A stretch of DNA of 64,000 bases from Erpobdella octoculata (Eukaryota > Annelida > Clitellata > Hirudinida > Erpobdellidae): NCBI GenBank assembly GCA_963978895.1, contig OZ022246.1:24392026-24456025 (forward strand), written 5' to 3'. Both the position numbers and the translations under genes were made by a program. A model generated the notes under the pieces. That model was not told the origin of the DNA, did no database searches, and worked only from the letters and a program-made list of their open reading frames with translations. Below are positions 1-11,381 of the stretch, in pieces (the first letter of the stretch is position 1; every line of letters starts with the position of its first letter).

Positions 1-1810
1 GCCAATTCCTAAAGCTTGTTTCTGATCTGAAATTATCATTATACATAATTTCGTTTGTTGAATATTAATATAATTAAATTGATAATTTTGTCTACTGAGT
101 CAACTTTGAACTTAATTTTCTAAATTAAAGTTTTTTGAAGATTAAAAATCAAATTTATTTGAATAGATAAAATACAAGTTTTGCAGTCTATTATAAGAGA
201 TGGTTATTGCTTGCTGAACTTCTCAAAATTTTCCAGCTTTTCATAAGTCTCGCTATTTTATGGAAACATGTTTCAACTTTATTAAAAAAATACATCCAAA
301 TTTGTATACTCTGCATAAACAACCAAATCAACTGTTTAAGTTAAAAGTACTGAGACTGACTTGTGTTTGTATATGAGTTATCTGCGGTGGAAACAAATAC
401 AGATGAAGACGTGGGAAGCATGAATGAGGTTACTGATGAGAAAAACGATGAAGGGGACGTTGATGTTGGTAATCTTGTGGTTATTGTTGTAGTTGTTGTT
501 GTTGCTGTTCTAGTTGTTGTTGTTGCTGTTGTAGTTGTTGTTGTTGCTGTTGTAGTTGTAGTTGTGTTTTTTTCTTTGAAATAAACAATTTTAAAATCTT
601 TTTATTATTTGTACAAAAGTTTATTCGTTGCAATAAATGCGTGTTATTAAATTTAAATTGTATTTACCGTTCATGCAAAGAACAGCTGTAGCCATAGTGG
701 TATTGCTGACATCCCATTTGTCATCATTAATTAAAAAATACGCGATTTGATTTTGATTGCCTCCAATGTAGTTTTTGAAATTAAACCAAGTTATTAGATA
801 TCCTGCAATGAAGTAGTATAAAACATGACAAGTAATTAATTATTATTGCTTTAATTTAATTTTAATTTAAGTAAAATAATGCTGTTAACCTTTATTTGAC
901 CATTTAAAAGGATTTCTCATTGATCCTACCCACCATTGTTTATTTTGAGTATTTTTTATCCAATCGTCAGTTTGTACCGTGCTATGTGCTTGTTTTATTA
1001 CAGCTAGAATTTGACCTTTCTTGATGCATTCATTTTGAGCTTCAAACGAAGTTTTTGAGTCATTGTAAGCCGTGAAACATCTTCCACTGATTAAAAGTTG
1101 ATTATTGTTTGTAGAAGAACATGATGAATTATCAGTTGAGCAGATGTAGCCTTTTTTGTTGTTGAATAAATCACATGCGAATATTTTTTTATTTGAATCC
1201 AAATAAACAAAATCTTTGTTTTCAGTTTGATTGTTTATAGAAATAAAACTTTGTAAATCTGAAAAATAGTGATGAGTTAAGTTAAAGAAAAAACTGTTTC
1301 AGAAATTTAAAATTTTTGATTAGCTACCATGTCAACAATATTATTTTAACAATAATTAACCAACAACTTTATCTCACAATTCAAGGAATTATTTTCAACG
1401 TCTGTCCATCCAATGGTTGTACGCTCTGCGTTTAAAAAAATGGTTCTTTTATTAAAATTAATTGGAAGGTTTTTTACAAAATTATTGAGAGCTTTTTGAA
1501 GAGTTTCATCATAAATTTCAATCGGCCAACTTCCTGGGAATGAATTATTACATTCCGTTCGAACTTGACTGAGGAAACTCAATTGTCCGATATCTTTGAA
1601 ATGAAAGCAATAATTCTGGTGATAATCACAACTTGATGTCACAAATGTTTCCGCTTGACCAATTAAAATCTCTAAAACAATGATAAATTTACGAAATTTC
1701 AAATATCTGTTGAATTATAAATTGTTTGTTTTAAATATCTAAATAAATATTTCAGCAAACATACCAAATAAACATAAACTCATCAAGAAGATTAAAGTAT
1801 AAGCTTCCAT
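1..1810 (-). CDS. A1: type A receptor (CTLD-CTLD-Thr stalk-TM), 3' end cut by window edge
   Basis: Exons on the minus strand: 1810-1765 (signal peptide, MEAYTLIFLMSLCLFG), 1671-1351 (CTLD1 N-half), 1258-890 (CTLD1 C-half plus CTLD2 N-half), 802-668 (CTLD2 C-half ending VLCMN), 573-361 (stalk with long Thr/Ala runs) and 26-1 (start of the TM exon, QALGIG, as in the other A genes). The tail lies outside the window. It is the most diverged A gene. The usual end of exon 2 (codons N-Y-C-K) reads N-Y-C-stop, but a phase-1 GT inside the Cys codon keeps the frame; the paired Cys at the start of exon 3 is also missing, so one disulfide was probably lost. Exon borders are inferred from AG/GT and from homology to A2-A7. 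Confidence 0.75.
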
Positions 1811-2639
1811 TACAGTATTAGTAACTGCTTAAACCATACAGCATTTTAGTTATTAGTATAATCATTGCATAAATGAACATTTTTACGTTCATTGATTCTA
1901 TAATTTTTAAACGCTTTACAGTTAACTAATTTTACTAAAACAATTGCAAGCAATGAAAGTTTAAAAAAGTTCAAGTGCTTGCACACAATAAATTTTCATA
2001 TGTATGAAATGTAATGCAAACTTAAATTGCCTCTACTGCACTAGGAAGTTAAACTAGATTGTTTGGCTGTTGAGCAGGAAAATGAGGCTTAGTCAATATT
2101 GAATAAAAGGTCAAAAGTTTATTTGCTCTCAATCAAGCAGAAGATCTTGAACGGCTACGGAAGATTTTAAAACTCGACGTAAAATATTTTTTAATCTCAA
2201 TCGATTGATTTTTTTTCTTAATAAAATACGCTCTACTTTAAATTCATGTCTTGATAATAATTTTAGTACAGTTTTTTTATTATCATTCTTCACTCTCAAA
2301 AGCATATTTTCTGATAATCTTATTTTGATTGTGTATCAAATATGACGTCAAAGTTACAATATCATTTAACCCATTCATTGCTGTGAACATTGTTGTTGCT
2401 GAACTGGTGGACACAAAAACTTTTTATAGACGATTCTCATTGTCAAATGAAGGTGATTTTATATTTTAAAGTATTTTCAACATTGATGCAATAAAAATTA
2501 ATTGTTGTAACACAGCAGCATTTTTTAGAAGATTAAATTATATTCCTGTTTTTATAAGGTTCTACAAGACAGTTTTGTTACTGAGAATACTAAAAGTTCA
2601 AACAAAAAAGTTTCAGTAACAACGAATTAACAAACTCAT
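1811..2639. other. Intergenic, no gene seen
   Basis: AT-rich spacer upstream of A1. I find no exon resembling the array genes and no conserved motif. The GGAAGTAAA site found upstream of most other A genes is not recognisable here. Confidence 0.5.
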
Positions 2640-3080
2640 CCAAACCTAAAAATTTGAATTCGGAATCTTAAACGTTAAATGTTTTTCTCGTTTCTGTTTA
2701 TTATCTTTATCATATTATTGCATTGTTTTTGAGATCTTTTTTTGTTCTCATTCTTCCACAATTGGACAAATAGAAAACATTGTTCAATACTCGGATTTGA
2801 CTTCACGAGGTCTACGTTTTTCGTATTTCGTAGGCTTTCCGTCTGCTGGATAACGTTCTGTGATGGAAGATATATTAATTCGTTCTTGAAGTTCTAAATT
2901 TTTTTTAAAACAAAATTATATTGAATTATAACGACTTAACAAATAATATTTTATGTAAATATATGCAAACTTGATAGCTAAACCAAGAATGATTAGGCTT
3001 AAGAGAGCTCTAAATAACTAGAAACAAATGTTTACAGTGCCTGCCTCTACACATCCTCTGCAGATGCTGGTGAAATTTGA
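2640..3080 (-). pseudogene. Type A receptor remnant (TM and tail exons)
   Basis: Minus-strand sequence at about 3080-2965 aligns to the A-type TM exon (LSLIILGLAIK before a GT donor) but carries frame damage. At about 2885-2790 a tail segment reads KYEKRRPREVKSEY and then TGA, where intact genes have EYCSV. The two tyrosines keep the 8-residue spacing of the array. Around 2680-2640 the conserved distal tail motif (VWDSEF in A2) is visible but interrupted. No ectodomain exons were found next to it, so this is the 3' end of a lost A gene lying between A1 and A2. Confidence 0.65.
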
Positions 3081-4194
3081 AATAAAAATTAATTGTTCAT
3101 TATAATAGCTTCAAAATTATTATTTTCATAAAAAATTGTAAATTAATTAAAACAATTCAAATCAAATACGTGATCAAATTATGGTCGGGCAAGTAGCAGT
3201 AAAAAGTTGATTTGTAATTTATGACAATCCTACGATGGAAGATAGCCTGTTCTTGTAGAAACCGTAACCTCGAGATAATTAAATTTTTCTAATAGGTTTA
3301 CCTCATATTATATATTGATTATTGATTATAATTTATAACTAAATAAATTACATAATTGATTACCCTATTCGTTGCTGTGAAAAAAATGTCGTAAAGAAAA
3401 ACCCTGCTAATATTAAAACCGTAGTTCCAGCTGTGCAATAGTGATAAAGGCACCAAGTTGCGATTCAAATTATTTTACTAACCGTGTCTCTAAACATTAC
3501 CTCTGTTTTTTTATTACTTGGGAGTAGATGTAAACGAAAATGATTGTTTTTTGAAAACTTTTAATAATGTGGCCAGACGTTCGAAAATTGCAAACGTTCA
3601 AGTTATAAAAACAGAAAATAAGATAGTGTAGTGAAACTAAAACTATTTAAAAAATATGTTATTAAAACATTTTAAGTAATTTTATCTTTATAACCAACAA
3701 TTATTAAAAAAATACAATTTGCTTCAATAGAGGAAATATATTTTTTCTAAATGCATACTTTGAATGTTGATTTTAGCGATAAGATTTAAAATTTTTTATT
3801 ACGTACAAAACAAGTGATTTCAGTTTCTAAAAAAAACACGCTTAAATGTTATTTTTTTAATTTGTTTTAATTTTCTTAACTAAATATCAGCTTTGCTACT
3901 AAATGTAATAAAGGCAAAAAAAGTTTGATATTCGTCACAACAAGTGAGTAGCAAGTAAATCGTGTGATCCCACATGTACCAGCCATTCCTAACCTTAATG
4001 TGGAAAGTGTATTTTAAGACAACACTCTAAAATGACATAGAATGGCTAATGGCTTAAAATTACACAACTCAATCGCTCCGTTATCGCAAATTAAAATATT
4101 TTACTATTCAAATGTCAGTACTCTTTAATAACACTGTTGCTAAATTGATGTTGTTCATTTGCAACTTTGCTGCTGGTTATCTAAATTCAAACTT
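3081..4194. other. Intergenic, no gene seen
   Basis: AT-rich spacer between the pseudogene remnant and the 3' end of A2. Nothing recognisable on either strand. Confidence 0.5.
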
Positions 4195-6422
4195 TCAAGA
4201 ATTACCAAATCCTCTATCAAAACTGAAACTTTCAAATTCAGAATCCCAGACATTGTTGTCATAGGTGATATTTTCTTTCTGATTTTGTTTATTGTTATTC
4301 TGTTTATTATCAAAGTTATTGTTGTATTTAGGATCTTCTATTTTAAATTCTTCTATTTTCTTCTTTTTATCTTTTTCCACCACTTTATTTGGAAACACTG
4401 AGCAGTATGCTGCTCTAACTCCACGAGGTCCGGTATTTTCGTAAATTTCCGGTTGGTTCTGCTGCTGGATTCCGTTCTGGACTGGAGAAGTCATGGAATC
4501 GTTTTTGATGTTTTTTAATTTTCTACAAAAAATAAACGTTTATTTACGTTTTTGAAAAAAAAAATTGAACTGTATTTTTTACAAGTATACACAAACCTGA
4601 AGGCTAACACAAGGAATATTATGCTTATTATAAAAATAAGACCACATATTCCAGATGTAAGTCCAATACCAAGTTTTGCTGCATTGCTGACTGTTAAATT
4701 AGTAAGTTAGATTTTTGTTTAATAAATATGGTTTTTATAATAGTAACAAAGAGTTAAATAAATTATTAATGTAAATTATTTGTTTAAACTTTTAAAAAAC
4801 CAGAATGTTTAGATAAAATTGTTAGTAAATTAAAAATACGAAAATTTTAGTGGGAATATTTTTACACTTTGATCAAAATGCTGGCAATTCAATTTCAGGT
4901 TAATTTATTGGTGTCAACTTTTTATATAAAATGCTTTCATTGAGAAAAACTTTGATTTAAAAGTAAATAATTTAAAACTCACGTTGTTCAACAGCAATTG
5001 CTACATGGCCAGTGGTTATTTCTATTGTTTTTTCTGTTGTTGGTGTTGTTGTAAGCATTGTTGTTGTTGTTGTAGGTAAATAGTCTTTTGCTAGAAATAA
5101 ACACAGTCCATTAAAAAAATTTTTATTGTAACAAAGTTTAAACATAGTTTTTTCTGAAATGCTGTATTGCTTATATTTAATTTGAATTGCAAAATTTTAA
5201 TTGACAAACAAATGCGCTTACTTGACATACAAACAAGAAAATTCGTTTGCTCGATCGTGTTTCCTGCAGTCCACATGTTGTTTTTGAAGTTTATGCGAAA
5301 ATATACTTGCTCAGGAAATGAAGAAAATGAAGTTGGATATACAAAGTTTGTCCAATTCAACAACGAATCTGAAGAAACAAAATAAAAATTTAAACATTTA
5401 ATCAGTAAACAAGAGTTGATGTTTTAGTCATGGTTACCGCTCTTTTGCCATTTCAGAGGATTGTATACTAATCCTATCCAGTAACTTGAAAAGATTGAAT
5501 TTGTGTTATTTAGCAATAGTTTAAAATAGGGTAAATGTTTCTGTTGGATAATTGCTAAATTTCCTCCTTTTTCTCTGCAATACGTTTGGGCGTCATACCA
5601 ACGTCTATCGATATTGTAGTATGTGAAACATTGATCATCAGCATATATTGAATTGGCACCCGTGCATGGAGTTTGAGAATCAAAAAAGGAACAGACGTAA
5701 AATAAATATTCAGATTGTGAATAAGTTGAAAACGAATTTGAATAAGTGTCGTAATAAACGTAATCATAATTTTTCCATCTTGTTATATTAAACACATTAA
5801 AAGCATTGCAATCTGAAATTAAAAAAAAAATAAAAAAACTTTGTGAAGCAAAACGTGCTGAATTTATCAAAGAACCAGTTCAACTAACTTTTACAAACAT
5901 TGTACCCCACATACAAATACGTATTAACCGTTGATCTAACTGCATTCATAAATACATATTGCAAGTTGTACGCAGGTCCCAAGCTTGATACGTAATTGTT
6001 TACAGATTCTTGAATAGTTTGATTGTAAATCTCTAAAAGCCATCCTTGGTAGCGACTAGAACATTTACTATTGGCCTCGTTGATGTAGGCAATAGGAACA
6101 TCTAATTGTTTTACGTAGAAACAGTAATATTGGTGATAGTCGCAGTTCAAATCGGTAATGGGATAACTTTGACATTCTCGAACCGCTGCTAATAAGAAAA
6201 CATAATATGATTTTTAATCAAAGTTAAAGATATACTTATAAAACAGTCTACCACCATTTTTGCAACAAAGTTGAAACTTATGTTTATAAAAATTTTGACT
6301 AAGTTAAAGAGTACAAAAGGACGGGGCATTTTATTATTTGTAATCAATTTTTATAAGAAATCTTCAATGTTACCTGTTAACATCAGAACAATTATACCAT
6401 TCCCCAACTGAAACATATTCAT
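4195..6422 (-). CDS. A2: complete type A receptor, two CTLDs, TM, tyrosine tail
   Basis: Seven exons: 6422-6374, 6188-5889, 5812-5438, 5368-5222, 5090-4983, 4690-4597, 4522-4195; 1401 nt including stop, 466 aa. Signal peptide 1-20. CTLD1 about 30-160 (CDYHQYYCFYV...GWLLEIYNQ). CTLD2 about 165-290, with CFTYYN, AQTYCREKGGNLAII, the family WIGL motif as YWIGLVYNPLKW, and terminal LVCMSS. Thr-rich stalk 291-326, TM about 333-355 (GLIFIISIIFLVLAF), tail 358-466. No EPN, QPD or WND motif is present, so calcium-dependent sugar binding is unlikely. The tail has IYENTGPRGVRAAYCSV: two tyrosines in the array's x8 spacing, with the first motif degenerate (YENT). A distal NNVWDSEF motif follows. Every ectodomain intron is phase 1 and the TM-tail intron is phase 2. 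It is a surface receptor by architecture; the ligand is unknown. Confidence 0.85.
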
Positions 6423-7359
6423 ATTTAAATAATAAAAATAATGTTTTTTAGTTGTTTTGTATTTAAAGTTTAAACGTTTCTAAAGTAAATGCAAGAAATG
6501 TTTTTACTTCCTTGAGATCAGTACAGACATTTTATTGTATTGATGTTTCTTTGTTGGTTCTTTCTGCCTATTTCAATTGTTCAGCTGGTTCTAAAATATA
6601 TTCTTGCAGACATGATAGCTTATTAAGCAATGAATTTGTGATCTATGTAAATTTTATTCTCCTTGATGTTGAAATGTTTGTTTCTTCAAACGTTGATCTA
6701 ATTGTGGTAATATTTTTTAAGGCAATATAACATTTTAAGACTTTATTGAATTGTCAACTTATTATTCGCTTGATGCATGGGTTAAAGAGTATTTTACACA
6801 TATCTATTTATAGTTTCTAAGCTTCTAAATAGAACGGCTTATCTAAATAATATAGTAGCCACTCAGAGTTAAAATATAATTAGAATTAGAAACAGGTCTT
6901 AAAATAGATGTTACAAATAAAATCACAACTCATAAACCTACGATTTAAAACGCTTAATCGTAATATATTTACTTTCAAGATTTTGTATGAAAATTTGAAA
7001 AAAAAATTGTTTCAGACATTGTCCGAATTATGGAGTAAAGAAAACATTTAAAATGTTTGAATGTACCGTGTTTCAGCTTACATTGCGCTTATTCAGGCGG
7101 TCCTATGGAAGTTAGGGATAGCGCTGCATAGATTACGTTACGAATTTTGTAACTGTCTAAATAAACGGGCTTCCTAGAACAGCTGTAATCTAAAATTTAT
7201 ATATAATGAGACTTAAAAAGATCCGTCATTTTTGACGGGCTATTTCTAGTATTGAAATGTTTTCTTATTTACAAAAACTGATATTATTTTATTAACTCTG
7301 TGTACTCCAAACAATAATAACTATTTACATTTAAATATAAAAACTAAACACTTTTTGGA
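6423..7359. other. Intergenic upstream of A2
   Basis: Apart from a TTTACTTCC site at 6503-6511, listed separately, I see no gene. A short GTCATTTTTGACGGGC stretch near 7227 can form a weak hairpin but has no evident meaning in a eukaryotic locus. Confidence 0.4.
6503..6511 (-). promoter_or_regulatory. ETS-like GGAAGTAAA site upstream of A2
   Basis: TTTACTTCC on the plus strand reads GGAAGTAAA on the coding strand, 81 bp upstream of the A2 start codon. The same nonamer sits 67-100 bp upstream of A3, A4 and A7. The GGAA core is the ETS-family binding core. A functional role is inferred from conservation only. Confidence 0.45.
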
Positions 7360-7615
7360 AATTTAAAAATTTGAATTTAGAATCTTAGACGTTGTTGTCG
7401 CATATGGCAATGTTTTACCGTTTCTGTTTTATTGCATCATGTTTGAAACAATTTTGTGTTCTTATTCATTCACAATTTTATTTCATTAACTTTCTCTACC
7501 TTTTCAGAAGGTTTTTCTAAATTTTTCACGTAGACGGAGTAGTATGTGTAAAAGTCACAGTTTAGATCGGCACCTTTTTTCGTTCTGACATAATCTAAAA
7601 ACGGTTGATCAAGAA
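7360..7615 (-). pseudogene. Type A receptor remnant (CTLD1 exon fused to distal tail)
   Basis: Minus strand 7610-7480 reads DLNCDFYTYYSVYVKNLEK, the start of a CTLD1 exon with the conserved Cys of YYCFYV changed to Ser, followed by a stop. About 100 bp further downstream (7420-7370) lies a decayed copy of the distal tail exon. All intervening exons are missing, which indicates a large internal deletion in a former A gene. Confidence 0.6.
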
Positions 7616-8084
7616 AACTGAACCATCATTGACCAAAAACATAACTTAGCCTTGTATATTTTTTTTATTAAAGAGACTAGACTGAAATGTGTTTTGAAAT
7701 GTGTTGTTCTTGCATCAAAGTCAGAAATTAGATAAAATTAAAAACAGAAAAACAGAAAAACAAAAAAACAGAAAACGTTTCAAAGTTTTGCAGTTGAGAA
7801 CCAGTGTCCTTAATAAATAAATGATGGGCTGCTTAAATTTTTGTCTGTAATAATCGTGACAAAAGATCTTTTATACAATAAATAAAAATTTTAGAAAAAT
7901 TATTTAATTAAACTTAATTATTTGTTTTATTTGAAATGTTAAGAATTATCGAATCCTCTATCGAAATTAAAACTTTAAAATTCCGAATCCCAAACGTTGT
8001 TATCATAGGTTGCAACATTTTTTTTTGTTTATTTCTGTTTTGTCTATTATTAAAATTATTTATTATATTATTTCGATTTTTCAA

Positions 8085-10379
8085 CTAAATCCACGAGGTC
8101 GGTAGTTCGTAAACCTCCGGCTGATGCTGCTGCTGGATTTTGTTCTGAACTTGAGAAGTTATGGAATCGTGTTTGATGCTTTTGAATTTTCTAAAAAATA
8201 TAAATTCCATTGTTTAGTTCAATTTTACCTGTTTAATTTAATTTTCTACAAATATATACCAACTTGATGGCTAGCACAAGTAAGATTATGCTAATTAAGA
8301 AAATCAAGACACATAGTACAGTGGTGAGTCCAATACCAAGTTTTGTTGCATTGTTGACTGTTAAATATTATTTGGTTTAAAATCACCAAAACGCTTTTGA
8401 TGAAAAATATAATTGTAGAAATATGCAATTAAATAAGCTGAAGCGTTTGCTTGTAAAACCCAAATTCGGTTATTCGATTTCTAGTTTACTAACTTTCGCT
8501 CACAAGTTTTGTGAGATATTTTATAAAACCACATTTTATCAAAATGGTGATTAACAAATTTAATAAAACTAAAAATAAATTGAATTTAATGTGAACAATT
8601 CACTACTAACGTTGTTTACCAGCTATCGCCACTTGATCAGATGTTAACTCAATAGGTTGTTGTGTTGTTGTAGTTATTAAATAGTTTTTTGCTGAACAAA
8701 CATAAAAAACATTTTAGTTCATTAAAAAATTATTAATCTATAATTGTAGAAATATGCAATTAAATAAGCTGAAGCGTTTGCTTGTAAAACCCAAATTCGG
8801 TTATTCGATTTCTAGTTTACTAACTTTCGCTCACAAGTTTTGTGAGATATTTTATAAAACCACATTTTATCAAAATGGTGATTAACAAACTTAATAAAAC
8901 TAAAAATAAATTGAATTTAATGTGAACAATTCACTACTAACGTTGTTTACCAGCTATCGCCACTTGATCAGATGTTAACTCAATAGGTTGTTGTGTTGTT
9001 GTAGTTATTAAATAGTTTCTTGCTGAACAAACATAAAAAAACATTTTAGTTCATTAAAAAATTATTACTGTTATAAAAAACAATTTTTGAATGATTTTTC
9101 TAAATTTTTTATTTATATTGCAAAATTTTATTGTAAAAAATTGAATTTACTTGACATGCACAGAAGAAAACTAGCATCAACTATAGATTGTCTGACACTC
9201 CACTTGTTCTTGTCAATATTTATTTGAAAATAAAACATTGGCTCGTATTCGTGATGATAGAATTTATTCAAATCAAAATAATCCACAAAGTTTGTCCATA
9301 CCACCAATGAATCTAATTAAAAAAACTTTGTAAAATTACTTATTTAGACAAATTACGTTTTATTCAAATTTGTTACCGCTTTTCTGCCATTTCAAAGGAT
9401 TGTAAACTAATCCTATCCAGTAATAACGGTAAGTTGAATTTGTACTGTTTAACAATTGTTTAAAAGCAAACAAGTGTTGCTGTTGAATATTAGCTAAATT
9501 TCCTTTTTTCTCATGACAGTAATTTTGCGCTTCAAACCAGTATGTGCGAACATTATAGTACGTAAAGCATCGATCAACAGCGTATGTTGAATTTTCACCC
9601 GTGCAGTTTGTTGAAGGAACAAAAAAGGAACACACGTAATAGAGTCTTTCAAAATGATCAATATAAGATGCAAAAAACTTGTCAAGACTTTTGTCGTAGA
9701 AAACAATATTTCCATATGTTGATATATTTAAGGTTTTTGACAAATTGCAAGCTGGATGAATTGAAAAAAAATATTTACATGTTAGTGAAAATAATTAAAT
9801 GAAATTATAATTAATAAATTTAACTAACTTTTACAATAATTTTCTTCTACGTACATCCAGGTTTTAGTAGTTAAACTGACAAGTTGATTCAAGAAAACAG
9901 AATGCAAGTTATACGCAGGCCCCAAACTTGATAAGTAATTATTGACGGAATTTTGAATATTTTCATTGTATATCTCTAAAAGCCATCCCTGGTAGCGACT
10001 AAAACAAATGTCATTGGCCTCTGCTGATGTGGAAACAGGAGTTTCTAAATTGCTAGCGTAAAAGCAGTAATACGGGTGAAAGTCACAGTTTAAATCTGTA
10101 CTCGGTTGGCTGAGGCATTTTCTGGAAACTGTTATTTATAAATAAATAAGTTTAAATGACCAAAAACTGAAAATATAAACAGACGTTTAAGTTTATGTTG
10201 CAAGACTTCGTGAAAAAGCACAGGTTGAAAATAATTTAGGCTAATGAAGTTAACCAACGGAGAAAATGGCAATATAGAAAAAGTTTAAAATTACACAGTA
10301 AGTTAATAAATTTTAAATATTAATTTGAATTGTAACCTGTTAAAACTATAGCAAGTAAAATATTCCACAAAAAATACAT
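8085..10379 (-). CDS. A3: type A receptor with duplicated stalk exon and truncated tail
   Basis: Eight exons: 10379-10337 (MYFLWNILLAIVLTG), 10128-9829 (CTLD1; fully open, begins SRKCLSQPSTDLNC), 9751-9377, 9312-9151 (CTLD2, ends LLCMSS), 9022-8942 and 8691-8611 (two near-identical 81-nt stalk exons, NYLITTTTQQPIEL), 8357-8264 (TM, CVLIFLISIILLVLAIK) and 8190-8085 (tail). Total 1242 nt, 413 aa. Relative to A2 the tail exon has lost two bases after PEVYEL, giving an early stop at 8085-8087. The second tyrosine motif is gone, and homologous but unread tail sequence (YDNNVWDSEF, then stop) persists down to about 7930. This copy would therefore be expressed with about 35 tail residues and no paired-Tyr motif. 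Confidence 0.8.
8409..9070. repeat. 331-bp tandem duplication containing the A3 stalk exon
   Basis: 8409-8740 and 8741-9070 are head-to-tail copies that differ at only a few positions (for example one C/T in the AAATTTAATAAAAC stretch, one base in the TTTTTT run, and one extra A). Each copy holds a complete phase 1-1 stalk exon with its own splice sites, so both can be included without changing the reading frame. The near-identity implies a recent event. Confidence 0.9.
8425..8525. repeat. tRNA-like repeat remnant in A3 stalk-TM intron
   Basis: The segment GAAGCGTTTGCTTGTAAAACCC followed by TTCGATTTCTAG and TTTCGCTCACAAG matches, in order, sequences in the same intron of A4 (about 11903-11990). 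It is duplicated at about 8757-8857. The internal TTCGATT-like box suggests a tRNA-derived SINE. Confidence 0.4.
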
Positions 10380-11381
10380 AATTAACTTTCTAGTTTTATT
10401 ATTTTTCCCCTACTTTTCAAATATGTTTAAAATATAAAATTAGTTTTTACTTCCGTAATATAGAGGCAAGTTTTCTATTTTATTGTTGTTACATTGCTAG
10501 CGTTTTCAGATCACATAAATTGTGCAGCTAGCGCTAATCTGTATAGTTATGTTTAGGCTCTGTCCTATTATGCTAATTTAACAGGTAAAAGCTGAAAAAA
10601 GACGTTTTTTTAATGCGACCTAATTGCATACTTGAATAAAACAGACGTTTAAATAAATAATAAATTAAAACTCAGCATTTGTTACAATTTTAAATACGTT
10701 GTTATTTTTTAGTTTATATAAACTGTCAAATAAAAACAGTAAAATGTGTCAGCACTTGATGACAAGTAAATAAATCGAATAACTTAACTTTTGAAGCAAA
10801 GCTTGTAAAATAAATTTTTTCGGCAATTGAAATTATGATGATGCTCTAGTTTTTCGTTTATTTTTAATGTTGGTAAGACATGTCATGCTTGTCTGCTGAG
10901 CCTAATAGGGTTTGGCACATTTTCATTTTACTTTCACCAAGCAGGAAGTTCATCGTTTATGAAATAGTTATCTTAGAATATGTTCCCTCAGTGTTTGCCA
11001 GAATTGCGATTTATTTGTAATTATTTTTTTTTTGGTTCAAATTGTTTTTTTTAATGACCTAAAACTATTTAGTTAAATAAAGTTTTTAAATTGATGTAAA
11101 TAACGCAAAAAATTGAAAATATGGCCTAAACTTTATGTAAAATATAATTAATTGTTTATATATACAGTCTATAATCTTAACTATTATCCAGGTAGATTTG
11201 ATGAGAAAAAAACCCTTGTCCTTGATGGATCAGACAGCCTGCATATTACGTGCAGTTTGCTTTAACAGCCAATCCCAGACAAAAACAAATGTTTATCTGC
11301 TTTATATTTCATAAAAATTGAATTTCACAAATAAAATGCTTTGATAAACTAAAAATACAACAATTTGTTTAAATCTCTATT
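10380..11381. other. Intergenic upstream of A3
   Basis: Contains the conserved TTTACTTCC site at 10446-10454, which is 67 bp upstream of the A3 ATG and reads GGAAGTAAA on the coding strand. Otherwise AT-rich with no gene seen. Confidence 0.45.

Noticed and set aside
211..260. SETYEKLENFEKF minus-strand peptide that looks like an A-type tail for A1
   Set aside because: It lies between the A1 stalk exon and the TM exon at 26-1, so it would precede the TM; there is a stop just upstream and no suitable phase.
7220..7250. Rho-independent-terminator-like hairpin
   Set aside because: Bacterial terminator logic does not apply in this intron-bearing genome and the stem is weak.
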